Assembly (NCBI RefSeq): GCF_013836145.1
Contig: NZ_CP057483.1
Span: 1,364,001-1,428,000 of the forward strand
DNA: 64,000 nucleotides
DNA from: Citrobacter sp. RHB25-C09
Lineage (GTDB): Bacteria > Pseudomonadota > Gammaproteobacteria > Enterobacterales > Enterobacteriaceae
Direction of reading: 5' to 3'
A model generated the notes under the pieces. It saw only the letters and a program-made list of their open reading frames with translations. It did not search any database and was not told where the DNA came from. Within the stretch, counting starts at the first letter, position 1, and each line of letters opens with the position of its first letter. The position numbers and the translations under genes are program-made. This document shows, piece by piece, positions 25,933 to 34,114 of this stretch.

Positions 25933-26012
25933 GTAGGCCTGATAAGCGTAGCGCCATCAGGCACGATGTGGCACAAGCGCCGGATGGCGGCTTACCGCCT
26001 TATCCGGCCTAC
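25933..26012. repeat. BIME: two REP units between gltI and lnt
   Basis: A unit with GTAGGCCTGATAAGCG...CCATCAGGC (25933-25963) is followed after a 15-base linker by an inverted unit GCCGGATGGCGG...CCGCCTTATCCGGCCTAC (25979-26012), the head-to-tail arrangement of a bacterial interspersed mosaic element downstream of lnt. Confidence 0.88.
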
Positions 26013-26048
26013 GCCCGGTTTTGTAGCTACATGTGATGGTGCACCGTT

Positions 26049-27587
26049 TTATCTGCGGCGCTGACGCAAACTCATTAACACGGCGGCAAAGCCAAACAGC
26101 GCGGTAATCAGCCACAGCGGCCAGTTGCCGGTACGGGCATACGGCGTTAAGCCGGTCGTTGGCGTTACGCTGGTGGTCAACACCTGGCGGGTAAATTGCG
26201 GGAGCATCGCCTGGACTTCACCCTGCGGGCCCACCACGGCGGTGATGCCATTATTAGTGCTACGCAGCAGCGGTCGTGCCAGTTCTAACGCTCGCATCCG
26301 CGCCATCTGGAAGTGCTGCCACGGACCGATTGACTTACCAAACCATGCATCGTTGGAGATCGTCAGCAGGTAATCCGTATCCGGGCGGAAGTTATCCCGA
26401 ACCTGTTCACCAAGGATGATCTCGTAGCAAATGGCCGCCGTCAGCGCGAAACCGTGAGCATGCAATTGCGGCTGAACATACGGGCCACGACTGAATGACG
26501 ACATGGGCAAATCGAAGAACGGCGCTAGCGGACGCAGGATGGATTCCAGCGGCACAAACTCGCCAAACGGTACCAGATGGTTTTTGTTATAGCGATTCGT
26601 AGAATCGTAGCTGTACGGATTGTCTTTCCCCAACGTGATGATGGTGTTGTAGGTGTCATAGCGGTTCTGCTTATTCAGCCGCGCATCAACAATACCGGTA
26701 ATCAGCGTGCTGTTCTTCGAACGCAGCAGGGAGTCCATCATGCCAAGGAACCGCTGCTGATTAATCTCCAGATCCGGAATGGCGGATTCCGGCCAGATAA
26801 TAAGCTGAGATTTCCCCATCTGCGGCTGCGTGGCATCGAGGTAGATTTTGAGGGTATTCATCAGCTCGCCTTCATCCCATTTCAGCGACTGCGGAATGTC
26901 CCCCTGCACCAGCGAAACCTGGGTCGTACGTTCCGGCTCCAGCGTATACCACTGGATATAGCGCAGCGGGAAGGGAAGCGCAAACAGCACGATCGCCACG
27001 GCCAGGGGGCGCCAACTGCGGGTCACCAGCGCGAGCACCAGCAGACCGCTAACCACCATGAGCAGGAAGTTAATGGCTTCTACGCCCATCACCGGTGCCA
27101 GACCTTTCAGCGGCCCATCAATCTGGCTGTAGCCAAACTGTAGCCACGGGAAACCGGTCAGCACCCATCCACGAAGGAATTCGGTAATTTGCCAGATGAC
27201 CGGGGCGGCAATGGCAACACGCAGCCAGCTCGTCTTCGGCCACAGTCGCGACAAAATACCGGCAAACAATCCCGTATAGAGCGAGAGATACGCGGCAAGC
27301 AGTACGACAAGGAAGACATTCACCGGGCCTGGCATTCCGCCAAACTGCGCGATACTGACGTAGACCCAGTTAATTCCTGAGCCAAAGAGTCCCAGTCCCC
27401 AGACATAGCCGATAGCAGCAGACTGAAGTGGGCGACGGTTCAGGGTTAAGGCCTGCAAGCCCATCAGCGAGACAATCGCGGCAGGCCAGACATCGTAAGG
27501 AGATAAGGCCAGCGTACCGCAGGCACCGAATAATAACGCCAGCAGCAGGCGAATGCGCTGGCGTTCAATTAATGAGGCAAATGCCAT
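26049..27587 (-). CDS. lnt: Apolipoprotein N-acyltransferase Lnt
   Basis: Inner-membrane enzyme that adds the third acyl chain to lipoproteins before Lol export. The 512-aa protein has several N-terminal membrane helices and a periplasmic nitrilase-like domain with the triad seen in WPESAIPD (Glu), NKNHLVPFGEF (Lys) and ICYEIILGE (Cys), plus a final C-terminal helix. Length equals E. coli Lnt. It follows corC with a short gap, in the ybeZ-ybeY-corC-lnt cluster. Confidence 0.97.
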   Translation of the reverse strand: MAFASLIERQRIRLLLALLFGACGTLALSPYDVWPAAIVSLMGLQALTLNRRPLQSAAIGYVWGLGLFGSGINWVYVSIAQFGGMPGPVNVFLVVLLAAYLSLYTGLFAGILSRLWPKTSWLRVAIAAPVIWQITEFLRGWVLTGFPWLQFGYSQIDGPLKGLAPVMGVEAINFLLMVVSGLLVLALVTRSWRPLAVAIVLFALPFPLRYIQWYTLEPERTTQVSLVQGDIPQSLKWDEGELMNTLKIYLDATQPQMGKSQLIIWPESAIPDLEINQQRFLGMMDSLLRSKNSTLITGIVDARLNKQNRYDTYNTIITLGKDNPYSYDSTNRYNKNHLVPFGEFVPLESILRPLAPFFDLPMSSFSRGPYVQPQLHAHGFALTAAICYEIILGEQVRDNFRPDTDYLLTISNDAWFGKSIGPWQHFQMARMRALELARPLLRSTNNGITAVVGPQGEVQAMLPQFTRQVLTTSVTPTTGLTPYARTGNWPLWLITALFGFAAVLMSLRQRRR

Positions 27588-27609
27588 TTAGCTCTTCATC
27601 CAGTTCGGT

Positions 27610-28488
27610 TTATTCGTCCAGTTTTGGCTGGGGGGAGTCATCCGGAATTCTGACGTGAACCTGAATGATACGACGGCTGTCGGCCATGGCCACCTTGAAC
27701 TGGTAACCATCAATTTCAATGGTTTCACCTCGCGCGGGCAGATGTCCAAACGCCTGCATCACCAGACCACCGATGGTATCGACCTCTTCGTCACTAAAGC
27801 TGGTACCGAAGGCTTCATTGAAGTCTTCAATCGGTGCCAGTGCACGAATGGTCCAGGTGTGGCGGCTAAGCTGACGGAAGTCGATATCATCTTCTTCGTC
27901 ATACTCGTCTTCGATTTCACCGACGATCAGCTCAAGGATATCTTCAATGGTCACCAGACCAGAGACACCTCCGAACTCGTCGATAACGATAGCCATATGA
28001 TAACGCTGGGAGCGGAACTCTTTGAGCATACGGTCAACGCGTTTGCTCTCGGGGACGACAACGGCCTGGCGTAACACTTTGTCCATGCTGAAGGCTTCGG
28101 CATCGCTGCGCATAAACGGCAGCAGATCTTTGGCCATCAGAATCCCTTCAATGTGATCTTTATCTTCGCTGATCACCGGAAAACGCGAGTGGGCGGACTC
28201 GATAATAACATCAAGGCATTCGTCCAGCGTCTGGTTGCGTTTCAGGGTAATCATCTGGGAGCGGGGGATCATGATGTCGCGAACGCGCTGGTCCGCAATG
28301 TCCATTACCCCTTCGAGCATGTCGCGCGTATCTTCGTCGATAAGCTCGTTCTGCCCGGAATCACGGATCAGCGCCAGCAGTTCATCACGGTTTTTCGGTT
28401 CACCGTGGAAAAGTTGGCTCAGTAACAGGGAGAAAAATCCCTTCTTGTTGCTTAACGTGTCACTACTGTGTGAATTGTCGTCGCTCAT
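27610..28488 (-). CDS. corC: CorC/YbeX, CBS-domain protein
   Basis: Cytosolic protein linked to magnesium/cobalt efflux with CorA and, in more recent work on ybeX, to ribosome maturation. The 292-aa protein has two CBS motifs (about 70-195; MIPRSQMITLKRNQTLDECLD and EFGGVSGLVTIEDILE), an acidic stretch (EIEDEYDEEDDID) and a C-terminal transporter-associated domain (EEVDTIGGLVMQAFGHLPARGE). It sits 22 bp before lnt and downstream of ybeY with a REP element between. Confidence 0.95.
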   Translation of the reverse strand: MSDDNSHSSDTLSNKKGFFSLLLSQLFHGEPKNRDELLALIRDSGQNELIDEDTRDMLEGVMDIADQRVRDIMIPRSQMITLKRNQTLDECLDVIIESAHSRFPVISEDKDHIEGILMAKDLLPFMRSDAEAFSMDKVLRQAVVVPESKRVDRMLKEFRSQRYHMAIVIDEFGGVSGLVTIEDILELIVGEIEDEYDEEDDIDFRQLSRHTWTIRALAPIEDFNEAFGTSFSDEEVDTIGGLVMQAFGHLPARGETIEIDGYQFKVAMADSRRIIQVHVRIPDDSPQPKLDE

Positions 28489-28564
28489 GGCGTCGTATGG
28501 GTTCTCTTGTGAATGAATGTGTAACTCATGCGCGTAAACTCAGCGCATGGCGGTGTGTCGTTTG

Positions 28565-28598
28565 GTAGGCCGGATGGCGCTGCGCGTATTCGGCCTAC
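28565..28598. repeat. REP palindrome between ybeY and corC
   Basis: GTAGGCCGGATGGCGCTGCG paired with TATTCGGCCTAC is an imperfect palindrome of the REP type. It lies inside the ybeZYX-lnt cluster and may separate mRNA segments. Confidence 0.8.
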
Positions 28599-28613
28599 AA
28601 AAATCAAGGAATG

Positions 28614-29081
28614 CTATTCCTTCTCGGCAATGTACGGATCCTCATAGCCCAGAGCAAGCATAATCTCTGTTTCAAGGGCTTCCATCTCTTCTGCTTCATC
28701 GTCTTCGATATGATCGTAGCCCAATAAATGCAGACTACCGTGGACGACCATATGCGCCCAGTGGGCGTCCAGCGGTTTGCCTTGCTCCTGGGCTTCCTGC
28801 TCAACCACCTGACGACAGATGATCAAATCGCCCAGCAGCGGCATTTCCATCCCTGGCGGTGCTTCGAAGGGGAATGAGAGCACGTTAGTTGGCTTATCCT
28901 TGCCGCGATAGGTCAGGTTAAGGTCGTGGCTTTCCGCTTCATCCACCAGGCGAATCGTCACCTCTGACTCTTCCTGGAACTGGGGGATAACCGCATCCAG
29001 CCACGTCTGAAACTGGATTTCTTCCGGCAGACCGGCGTTGTTTTCACAGGCCAGTTGTAAATCGAGAATAACCTGACTCAT
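28614..29081 (-). CDS. ybeY: Endoribonuclease YbeY
   Basis: Metal-dependent RNase needed for 16S rRNA 3' maturation and ribosome quality control. The 155-aa protein carries the zinc motif H-x3-H-x5-H (HGSLHLLGYDH) near the C-terminus and the conserved RGKDKPTNVLSFPFE. Length equals E. coli YbeY. Its ATG overlaps the stop of ybeZ (ATGA), implying coupled translation with its partner PhoH-like protein. Confidence 0.97.
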   Translation of the reverse strand: MSQVILDLQLACENNAGLPEEIQFQTWLDAVIPQFQEESEVTIRLVDEAESHDLNLTYRGKDKPTNVLSFPFEAPPGMEMPLLGDLIICRQVVEQEAQEQGKPLDAHWAHMVVHGSLHLLGYDHIEDDEAEEMEALETEIMLALGYEDPYIAEKE

Positions 29082-30124
29082 TTCTGTTCCTGCTCCTGGG
29101 CTTCACGCTTGCGTTCGGCTGCCAGTTCGGCTTTCCGTTTTTGTTCTGCTTCTTCCCAGGCTTCATAGGCGTTAACAATGCGCGCAACGACCGGATGGCG
29201 CACCACGTCTTCACTGTGGAAGAAGTTAAAGCTAATTTCTTCGACTTCCGCCAGCACTTCAATGGCATGGCGCAGGCCGGATTTGGTGTTACGCGGGAGG
29301 TCAATCTGGGTGACGTCGCCGGTGATAACCGCCTTCGAGTTAAAGCCGATACGCGTCAGGAACATCTTCATCTGTTCGATGGTGGTGTTCTGGCTTTCAT
29401 CAAGAATAATAAAGGCGTCGTTCAGAGTGCGTCCGCGCATATAGGCCAGCGGGGCGACTTCAATCACGTTGCGTTCAATCAGCTTCTCGACTTTCTCGAA
29501 GCCCAGCATTTCAAACAGGGCGTCATACAGTGGGCGCAGATACGGGTCAACCTTCTGGCTGAGATCGCCGGGCAGGAAGCCCAGTTTTTCTCCGGCCTCG
29601 ACCGCAGGACGGGTCAGCAGAATACGGCGAATTTCCTGACGTTCAAGCGCATCAACGGCAGCCGCAACGGCCAGATAGGTTTTACCGGTTCCGGCAGGGC
29701 CGACGCCGAAGGTGATGTCATGGTCGAGAATATTCGCGATGTACTGCGCCTGGTTCGGCGTGCGTGGCTTAATCACGCCACGTTTAGTTTTGATGTTCAC
29801 CGCTTTGCCAAATTCAGGCACGCTCTCGGCGCTCTGTTCGAGCACGCGGGCTTCCTTAATGGCAAGATGGATTTGTTCCGGTTCGATATCCTGCGTCTGT
29901 CCGCGCATGGGGGCGGTATCAACATACAGACTATGCAAAATATCAGCCGCAGCGGTAACGCAAATCGGGCGACCGGTGAGTTTAAAGTGATTGTCTCGGC
30001 GGTTAATCTCGATGCCGAGACGGCGTTCCAGCTGTTTGATGTTGTCATCAAACGGGCCGCAAAGGCTCAGCAGTCGGGCGTTGTCTGCGGGCTCAAGGGT
30101 AATTTCGCGAGTGTCTATGTTCAA
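29078..30124 (-). CDS. ybeZ: PhoH-like ATPase YbeZ
   Basis: Phosphate-starvation-inducible-type ATPase that binds YbeY and is thought to act as a helicase in rRNA metabolism. From TTG 30124, preceded by GAGGA at five bases, the protein has 348 aa and starts NIDTREITLE after the initiator, as in E. coli. It has Walker A GPAGTGKT, Walker B FIILDES, and a charged C-terminal coil. An in-frame ATG at 30136 lacks a Shine-Dalgarno. First gene of ybeZ-ybeY-corC-lnt. Confidence 0.93.
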   Translation of the reverse strand: MNIDTREITLEPADNARLLSLCGPFDDNIKQLERRLGIEINRRDNHFKLTGRPICVTAAADILHSLYVDTAPMRGQTQDIEPEQIHLAIKEARVLEQSAESVPEFGKAVNIKTKRGVIKPRTPNQAQYIANILDHDITFGVGPAGTGKTYLAVAAAVDALERQEIRRILLTRPAVEAGEKLGFLPGDLSQKVDPYLRPLYDALFEMLGFEKVEKLIERNVIEVAPLAYMRGRTLNDAFIILDESQNTTIEQMKMFLTRIGFNSKAVITGDVTQIDLPRNTKSGLRHAIEVLAEVEEISFNFFHSEDVVRHPVVARIVNAYEAWEEAEQKRKAELAAERKREAQEQEQK

Positions 30125-30247
30125 ACCGTTCCTCATATCATTAGGCTGCCGGAGGTTGGACAATCACCGGCCTGTCAGGAAATTATTCACGCCAGGGGAT
30201 AAAGGCGCAAGCATTGCAATAGAAATGGGGGCGCTGATATGAAATAC

Positions 30248-30308
30248 AAGGCCCGCCAGAACGGCAGGCCTTCATGAACAGACCCGATAAGCGAAGCACT
30301 ACCGGGCG
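30248..30308. repeat. Hairpin and REP-like palindrome between miaB and ybeZ
   Basis: AAGGCC (30249-30254) pairs with GGCCTT about 13 bases on, with an inner GCC/GGC pair; it lacks a T-run on either strand. A second short palindrome with CCCGATAAGCGAAGCACTAC follows to 30308 and resembles a degraded REP unit. Confidence 0.6.
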
Positions 30309-30315
30309 TTGAAGA

Positions 30316-31740
30316 TTAAGGCTGATAAATTCCGACACCCAGATCGTTTTCTTTACGGGTACGAGCGATAACCGACTCCGGGGTTTCTGCGATGCGCAAT
30401 CCCATTTCGTCTTCGGTACGTACTACTTTGCCCCGCAGAGAGTTGGTCCAGACGTCAGTAATTTCAACATCCACAAACTTACCGATCATATCCGGGGTGC
30501 CTTCAAAGTTCACCACACGGTTATTTTCGGTGCGACCGGACAGCTCCATAATACTTTTACGCGATGTGCCTTCCACCAGAATGCGCTGAACGGTGCCGAG
30601 CATACGGCGGCTCCAGGCCATTGCCTGCTGGTTGATGCGCTCTTGCAGAATATACAGACGCTGTTTCTTCTCTTCTTCCGATACGTCATCAACCATGTCA
30701 GCGGCTGGAGTACCCGGACGTGCGGAGAAGATAAAGCTGTAGCTCATGTCAAAATTGACGTCGGCAATCAGCTTCATGGTCTGCTCAAAGTCCTGCGTGG
30801 TTTCCCCCGGGAAGCCCACGATAAAGTCAGAGCTAATTTGAATATCCGGACGCGCAGCGCGCAGCTTACGGATAATCGCTTTGTATTCCAGCGCCGTGTG
30901 GGTGCGCCCCATCAGATTCAACACGCGATCCGCACCGCTTTGGACCGGCAGATGCAGGAAGCTCACCAGTTCAGGGGTATCGCGGTAGACTTCAATGATG
31001 TCATCCGTGAATTCGATCGGATGGCTGGTGGTGAAACGAATGCGGTCGATACCGTCGATGGCGGCCACCAGACGCAGCAGATCGGCGAAGGATCCGGTGG
31101 TGCCATCGTAGTTTTCACCGCGCCAGGCGTTCACGTTCTGGCCAAGCAGGTTCACTTCACGCACGCCCTGAGCAGCAAGCTGGGCAATTTCGAACAGAAT
31201 GTCATCACATGGGCGGCTGACTTCTTCGCCACGGGTGTACGGCACCACACAGTACGTGCAGTACTTGTTACAGCCTTCCATAATCGAGACGAACGCGGTC
31301 GGGCCATCAGCACGCGGCTCCGGCAGTCGGTCGAACTTTTCGATCTCCGGGAAGCTAATATCAACGACCGGGCTACGGTTGCCGCGCACGGAGTTGATCA
31401 TCTCCGGCAGGCGATGCAGCGTTTGCGGCCCAAAAATGATATCGACATAGTGGGCGCGTTGACGAATATGATCGCCTTCCTGAGAGGCGACGCAACCGCC
31501 GACGCCAATAATCAGGTCGGGGTTTTTCTCTTTTAGCAGCTTCCAGCGGCCTAACTGATGGAAGACCTTTTCCTGGGCCTTCTCGCGGATAGAGCAGGTA
31601 TTCAGCAGCAGCACATCCGCTTCTTCCGCCACGTCGGTCAGTTGATACCCGTGAGTGGCATCCAGCAGATCGGCCATCTTCGATGAATCGTATTCGTTCA
31701 TCTGACAGCCCCAGGTTTTAATATGGAGTTTTTTGGTCAT
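30316..31740 (-). CDS. miaB: tRNA-2-methylthio-N6-dimethylallyladenosine synthase MiaB
   Basis: Radical-SAM methylthiotransferase that completes ms2i6A37 in tRNAs reading UNN codons. From ATG 31740 the protein has 474 aa, as in E. coli; the frame extends to 31800 but those residues precede the conserved start MTKKLHIKTWGC. The auxiliary cluster cysteines are C12, C49 and C83, the radical-SAM cluster is C157, C161, C164 (GCNKYCTYC), and a C-terminal TRAM domain follows. Confidence 0.97.
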   Translation of the reverse strand: MTKKLHIKTWGCQMNEYDSSKMADLLDATHGYQLTDVAEEADVLLLNTCSIREKAQEKVFHQLGRWKLLKEKNPDLIIGVGGCVASQEGDHIRQRAHYVDIIFGPQTLHRLPEMINSVRGNRSPVVDISFPEIEKFDRLPEPRADGPTAFVSIMEGCNKYCTYCVVPYTRGEEVSRPCDDILFEIAQLAAQGVREVNLLGQNVNAWRGENYDGTTGSFADLLRLVAAIDGIDRIRFTTSHPIEFTDDIIEVYRDTPELVSFLHLPVQSGADRVLNLMGRTHTALEYKAIIRKLRAARPDIQISSDFIVGFPGETTQDFEQTMKLIADVNFDMSYSFIFSARPGTPAADMVDDVSEEEKKQRLYILQERINQQAMAWSRRMLGTVQRILVEGTSRKSIMELSGRTENNRVVNFEGTPDMIGKFVDVEITDVWTNSLRGKVVRTEDEMGLRIAETPESVIARTRKENDLGVGIYQP

Positions 31741-31885
31741 CGACTTGCTCTTGCGAAATAGTGGCTGAATTGCAGGGCGCATAGTGTAATGCTTTGACAC
31801 GGTCGTGACCAGTATGACCGTTATCAGCCCTTAGGGGTAAAAAATCCTGTAAACTTATCTTATTCATGTAACAGGATGATTGACC

Positions 31886-33061
31886 ATGACAAATCAACCA
31901 ACGGATGTTGCCATTGTCGGCGGCGGTATGGTCGGCGGGGCGCTGGCGCTGGGACTGGCGCAGCACGGCTTTACGGTCACGGTGATTGAACATGCTGAGC
32001 CCGCACTCTTTGTGGCCGACAGCCAACCGGATCTGCGCATATCGGCGATCAGCGCCGCCTCAGTTTCTCTTCTTAAAGGTCTGGGCGTCTGGGATGCCGT
32101 ACAGGGAATGCGCAGCCACCCCTACCGTCGACTGGAAACCTGGGAATGGGAAAACGCGCACGTGGTGTTTGATGCCGCAGAGCTGAAGCTGCCGCTGCTC
32201 GGTTATATGGTTGAAAACAATGTACTGCAACAGGCGCTCTGGCAGGCGCTTGAAGCGCACCCCGGCGTGACGTTACGTGTTCCTGCTTCCCTTATTGCGC
32301 TTCATCGTCATCACGATCGCCACGAACTGGAACTTGCTGGCGGTGAACGAATCATGACGAAACTGGTGGTTGGCGCAGACGGCGCGAATTCTCAGGTGCG
32401 GCAGATGGCCGGAATTGGCATTCACGCCTGGCAGTATGCGCAGTCCTGCATGTTGATCACCGTCCAGTGCGAGAACGATCCGGGGGAAAGCACCTGGCAG
32501 CAATTTACCCCGGATGGACCACGCGCTTTCCTGCCTCTTTTTGACCACTGGGCGTCGCTGGTGTGGTATGACTCACCCGCGCGGATTCGCCAGCTTCAGG
32601 CGTTGAACATGGCGCAGTTGCAGGATGAAATTGGGAAACATTTTCCGCAGCGACTGGGGCGGGTAACGCCCGTTGCCGCTGGCGCATTCCCCCTGACCCG
32701 ACGCCACGCGTTGCAATATGTCCAGCCGGGACTTGCTCTGGTGGGAGATGCGGCGCACACCATTCATCCGCTGGCCGGGCAGGGGGTTAACCTCGGCTAT
32801 CGCGATGTCGATGCGCTGATAGACGTGCTGGTGAATGCACGCAGCTATGGTGAATCCTGGGCCAGCCAGCCTGTTCTGAAGCGCTACCAGACGCGGCGTA
32901 TGGCGGATAACTTTATTATGCAGAGTGGGATGGACCTGTTCTATGCCGGATTCAGCAATAACCTTCCGCCGCTGCGTATCATCCGCAATATCGGTCTGAT
33001 GGCGGCAGAGCGCGCAGGTGTGTTGAAACGTCATGCGCTGAAGTATGCGTTAGGATTGTAA
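31886..33061 (+). CDS. ubiF: 2-octaprenyl-3-methyl-6-methoxy-1,4-benzoquinol hydroxylase UbiF
   Basis: FAD monooxygenase that adds the C6 hydroxyl in aerobic ubiquinone synthesis. The 391-aa protein has the dinucleotide motif GGGMVGGALALGLAQ near the N-terminus, the DG motif (VVGADGANSQVR) and the GD motif (VGDAAHTIHPLAGQGVNLG). I start at ATG 31886 behind AGGA; a TTG two codons earlier is in frame. It diverges from miaB with about 145 bp between and points towards the tRNA operon. Confidence 0.95.
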   Translation: MTNQPTDVAIVGGGMVGGALALGLAQHGFTVTVIEHAEPALFVADSQPDLRISAISAASVSLLKGLGVWDAVQGMRSHPYRRLETWEWENAHVVFDAAELKLPLLGYMVENNVLQQALWQALEAHPGVTLRVPASLIALHRHHDRHELELAGGERIMTKLVVGADGANSQVRQMAGIGIHAWQYAQSCMLITVQCENDPGESTWQQFTPDGPRAFLPLFDHWASLVWYDSPARIRQLQALNMAQLQDEIGKHFPQRLGRVTPVAAGAFPLTRRHALQYVQPGLALVGDAAHTIHPLAGQGVNLGYRDVDALIDVLVNARSYGESWASQPVLKRYQTRRMADNFIMQSGMDLFYAGFSNNLPPLRIIRNIGLMAAERAGVLKRHALKYALGL

Positions 33062-33070
33062 TTCGTCGAA

Positions 33071-33146
33071 CGCCTGATAGCGCTCCGCTTATCAGCCTTA
33101 CAAGTTATGCCCCCTGTAGGCCTGATAAGCGGAGCACCATCAGGCA
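33071..33146. repeat. BIME: two REP units after ubiF
   Basis: CGCCTGATAGCGCTCCGCTT-type unit (33071-33097) and an inverted GTAGGCCTGATAAGCGGAGC unit (33116-33146) lie between ubiF and the tRNA terminator. Confidence 0.85.
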
Positions 33147-33161
33147 ATAATCCAGAAAAGC

Positions 33162-33188
33162 AAAAAGCTCGCCGAAGCGAGCTTTTTT
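33162..33188 (-). terminator. Bidirectional terminator of the tRNA operon and ubiF
   Basis: AAGCTCGC (33165-33172), loop CGAA, GCGAGCTT (33177-33184) with T6 on the plus side and T-rich sequence on the minus side. It closes the minus-strand tRNA operon five bases after the last tRNA. Confidence 0.88.
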
Positions 33189-33192
33189 AATA

Positions 33193-33267
33193 TGGCTGGG
33201 GTACGAGGATTCGAACCTCGGAATGCTGGTATCAGAAACCAGAGCCTTACCGCTTGGCGATACCCCA
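33193..33267 (-). tRNA. glnX: tRNA-Gln (CUG), diverged anticodon stem
   Basis: 75-nt cloverleaf on the minus strand with encoded CCA. The loop TTCTGAT gives anticodon CUG. The anticodon stem is CTGGT/ACCAG, unlike the CCGGA/TCCGG of the neighbouring CUG gene, and the base before the stem also differs; both strands of the stem changed together so pairing is kept. The acceptor and T arms match the other tRNA-Gln genes. Last gene of the seven-tRNA operon. Confidence 0.95.
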
Positions 33268-33303
33268 ACGGGTGCGTTCACAAGGTGAGCGACTTTTTGA
33301 AAT

Positions 33304-33378
33304 TGGCTGGGGTACGAGGATTCGAACCTCGGAATGCCGGAATCAGAATCCGGTGCCTTACCGCTTGGCGATACCCCA
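33304..33378 (-). tRNA. glnV: tRNA-Gln (CUG)
   Basis: 75-nt cloverleaf on the minus strand with encoded CCA; loop ATTCTGATT gives anticodon CUG with stem CCGGA/TCCGG, the same as I recall for E. coli glnV and glnX. Confidence 0.97.
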
Positions 33379-33422
33379 ACAATTTTTTTCGAACCTGTCA
33401 AATTATCAACACGTTCTGAATT

Positions 33423-33499
33423 TGGTGGCTACGACGGGATTCGAACCTGTGACCCCATCATTATGAGTGATGTGCTCTAACCAACTGAGCTACGTAGCC
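33423..33499 (-). tRNA. metU: Elongator tRNA-Met (CAU)
   Basis: 77-nt cloverleaf on the minus strand, begins GGCTACGTAGCTCAG and ends GTAGCCACCA; loop CTCATAA gives anticodon CAU. Identical to the copy at 33816-33892. Confidence 0.97.
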
Positions 33500-33514
33500 A
33501 GTGTATTTCTTCGA

Positions 33515-33589
33515 TGGCTGGGGTACCTGGATTCGAACCAGGGAATGCCGGTATCAAAAACCGGTGCCTTACCGCTTGGCGATACCCCA
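33515..33589 (-). tRNA. glnW: tRNA-Gln (UUG)
   Basis: 75-nt cloverleaf on the minus strand with encoded CCA; loop TTTTGAT gives anticodon UUG, stem CCGGT/ACCGG. Identical to the copy at 33626-33700. Confidence 0.97.
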
Positions 33590-33625
33590 ATGACCGTCGC
33601 GGTGATCCGCAAACTCGAAGAAATA

Positions 33626-33700
33626 TGGCTGGGGTACCTGGATTCGAACCAGGGAATGCCGGTATCAAAAACCGGTGCCTTACCGCTTGGCGATACCCCA
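33626..33700 (-). tRNA. glnU: tRNA-Gln (UUG)
   Basis: 75-nt cloverleaf on the minus strand with encoded CCA and anticodon UUG, the second of two identical copies. Confidence 0.97.
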
Positions 33701-33723
33701 TCCGTGCAACGCTTACTGGTGAA

Positions 33724-33808
33724 TGGTGCGGGAGGCGAGACTTGAACTCGCACACCTTGCGGCGCCAGAACCTAAATCTGGTGCGTCTACCAATTTCGCC
33801 ACTCCCGC
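33724..33808 (-). tRNA. leuW: tRNA-Leu (UAG)
   Basis: 85-nt class II tRNA on the minus strand with a long variable arm; begins GCGGGAGTGGCGAAATTGGT, anticodon loop ATTTAGG reads UAG (codons CUN), encoded CCA. Confidence 0.97.
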
Positions 33809-33815
33809 AAAAAGA

Positions 33816-33892
33816 TGGTGGCTACGACGGGATTCGAACCTGTGACCCCATCATTATGAGTGATGTGCTCTAACCAACTGAGCTACGTAGCC
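33816..33892 (-). tRNA. metT: Elongator tRNA-Met (CAU), first gene of the tRNA operon
   Basis: 77-nt cloverleaf on the minus strand, identical to the second tRNA-Met copy, anticodon CAU, encoded CCA. It is closest to the promoter, so the order is metT-leuW-glnU-glnW-metU-glnV-glnX as in E. coli. Confidence 0.97.
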
Positions 33893-33932
33893 ATCTTTTT
33901 TCGCGCGTTACCTTATCGGCGTTGCGGGGCGC

Positions 33933-33961
33933 ATTATGCGTATTGAGCCTTGAAGCGTCAA
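33933..33961 (-). promoter_or_regulatory. Sigma-70 promoter of the tRNA operon
   Basis: On the minus strand TTGACG (33961-33956) and CATAAT (33938-33933) are separated by exactly 17 bp, followed by a GC-rich discriminator GCGCCCC as is typical of stringently controlled stable-RNA promoters. The first tRNA starts about 40 bp downstream. Confidence 0.85.
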
Positions 33962-34074
33962 CCCCTTTTTCATCGAAAATGGCCTGAATGTGACTGTTTG
34001 GTTAGGTTGCGAACAGCGTGACGCAATATTCGGCAATTATTGGTTATATATCGTTTTCTGAACACATTTTCAGA

Positions 34075-34098
34075 ATAAAAAAAGGCCCCGCAGGGCCT
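34075..34098 (-). terminator. Terminator after asnB
   Basis: Minus strand stem AGGCCC/GGGCCT followed by T-rich sequence (A-run at 34077-34083 on the plus strand), 16 bp after the asnB stop. Confidence 0.82.
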
Positions 34099-34114
34099 GT
34101 TTCATAAAGCCAAC

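Noticed and set aside
25668..26064. Frames in the gltI-lnt gap on both strands
   Set aside because: They run through the gltI leader and a BIME; no ribosome site and no family resemblance.
29141..30202. 353-codon plus-strand frame opposite ybeZ
   Set aside because: Antisense shadow; ybeZ on the other strand has clear ATPase motifs.
33192..33873. Open frames on both strands through the tRNA cluster with repeated peptide units
   Set aside because: The repeats are translations of tandem tRNA-Gln and tRNA-Met genes; no coding signal or ribosome site.
33193..33892. Regular repeats that could suggest a CRISPR-like array
   Set aside because: Each repeat is a full tRNA gene with CCA end; spacers are short and there are no cas genes.
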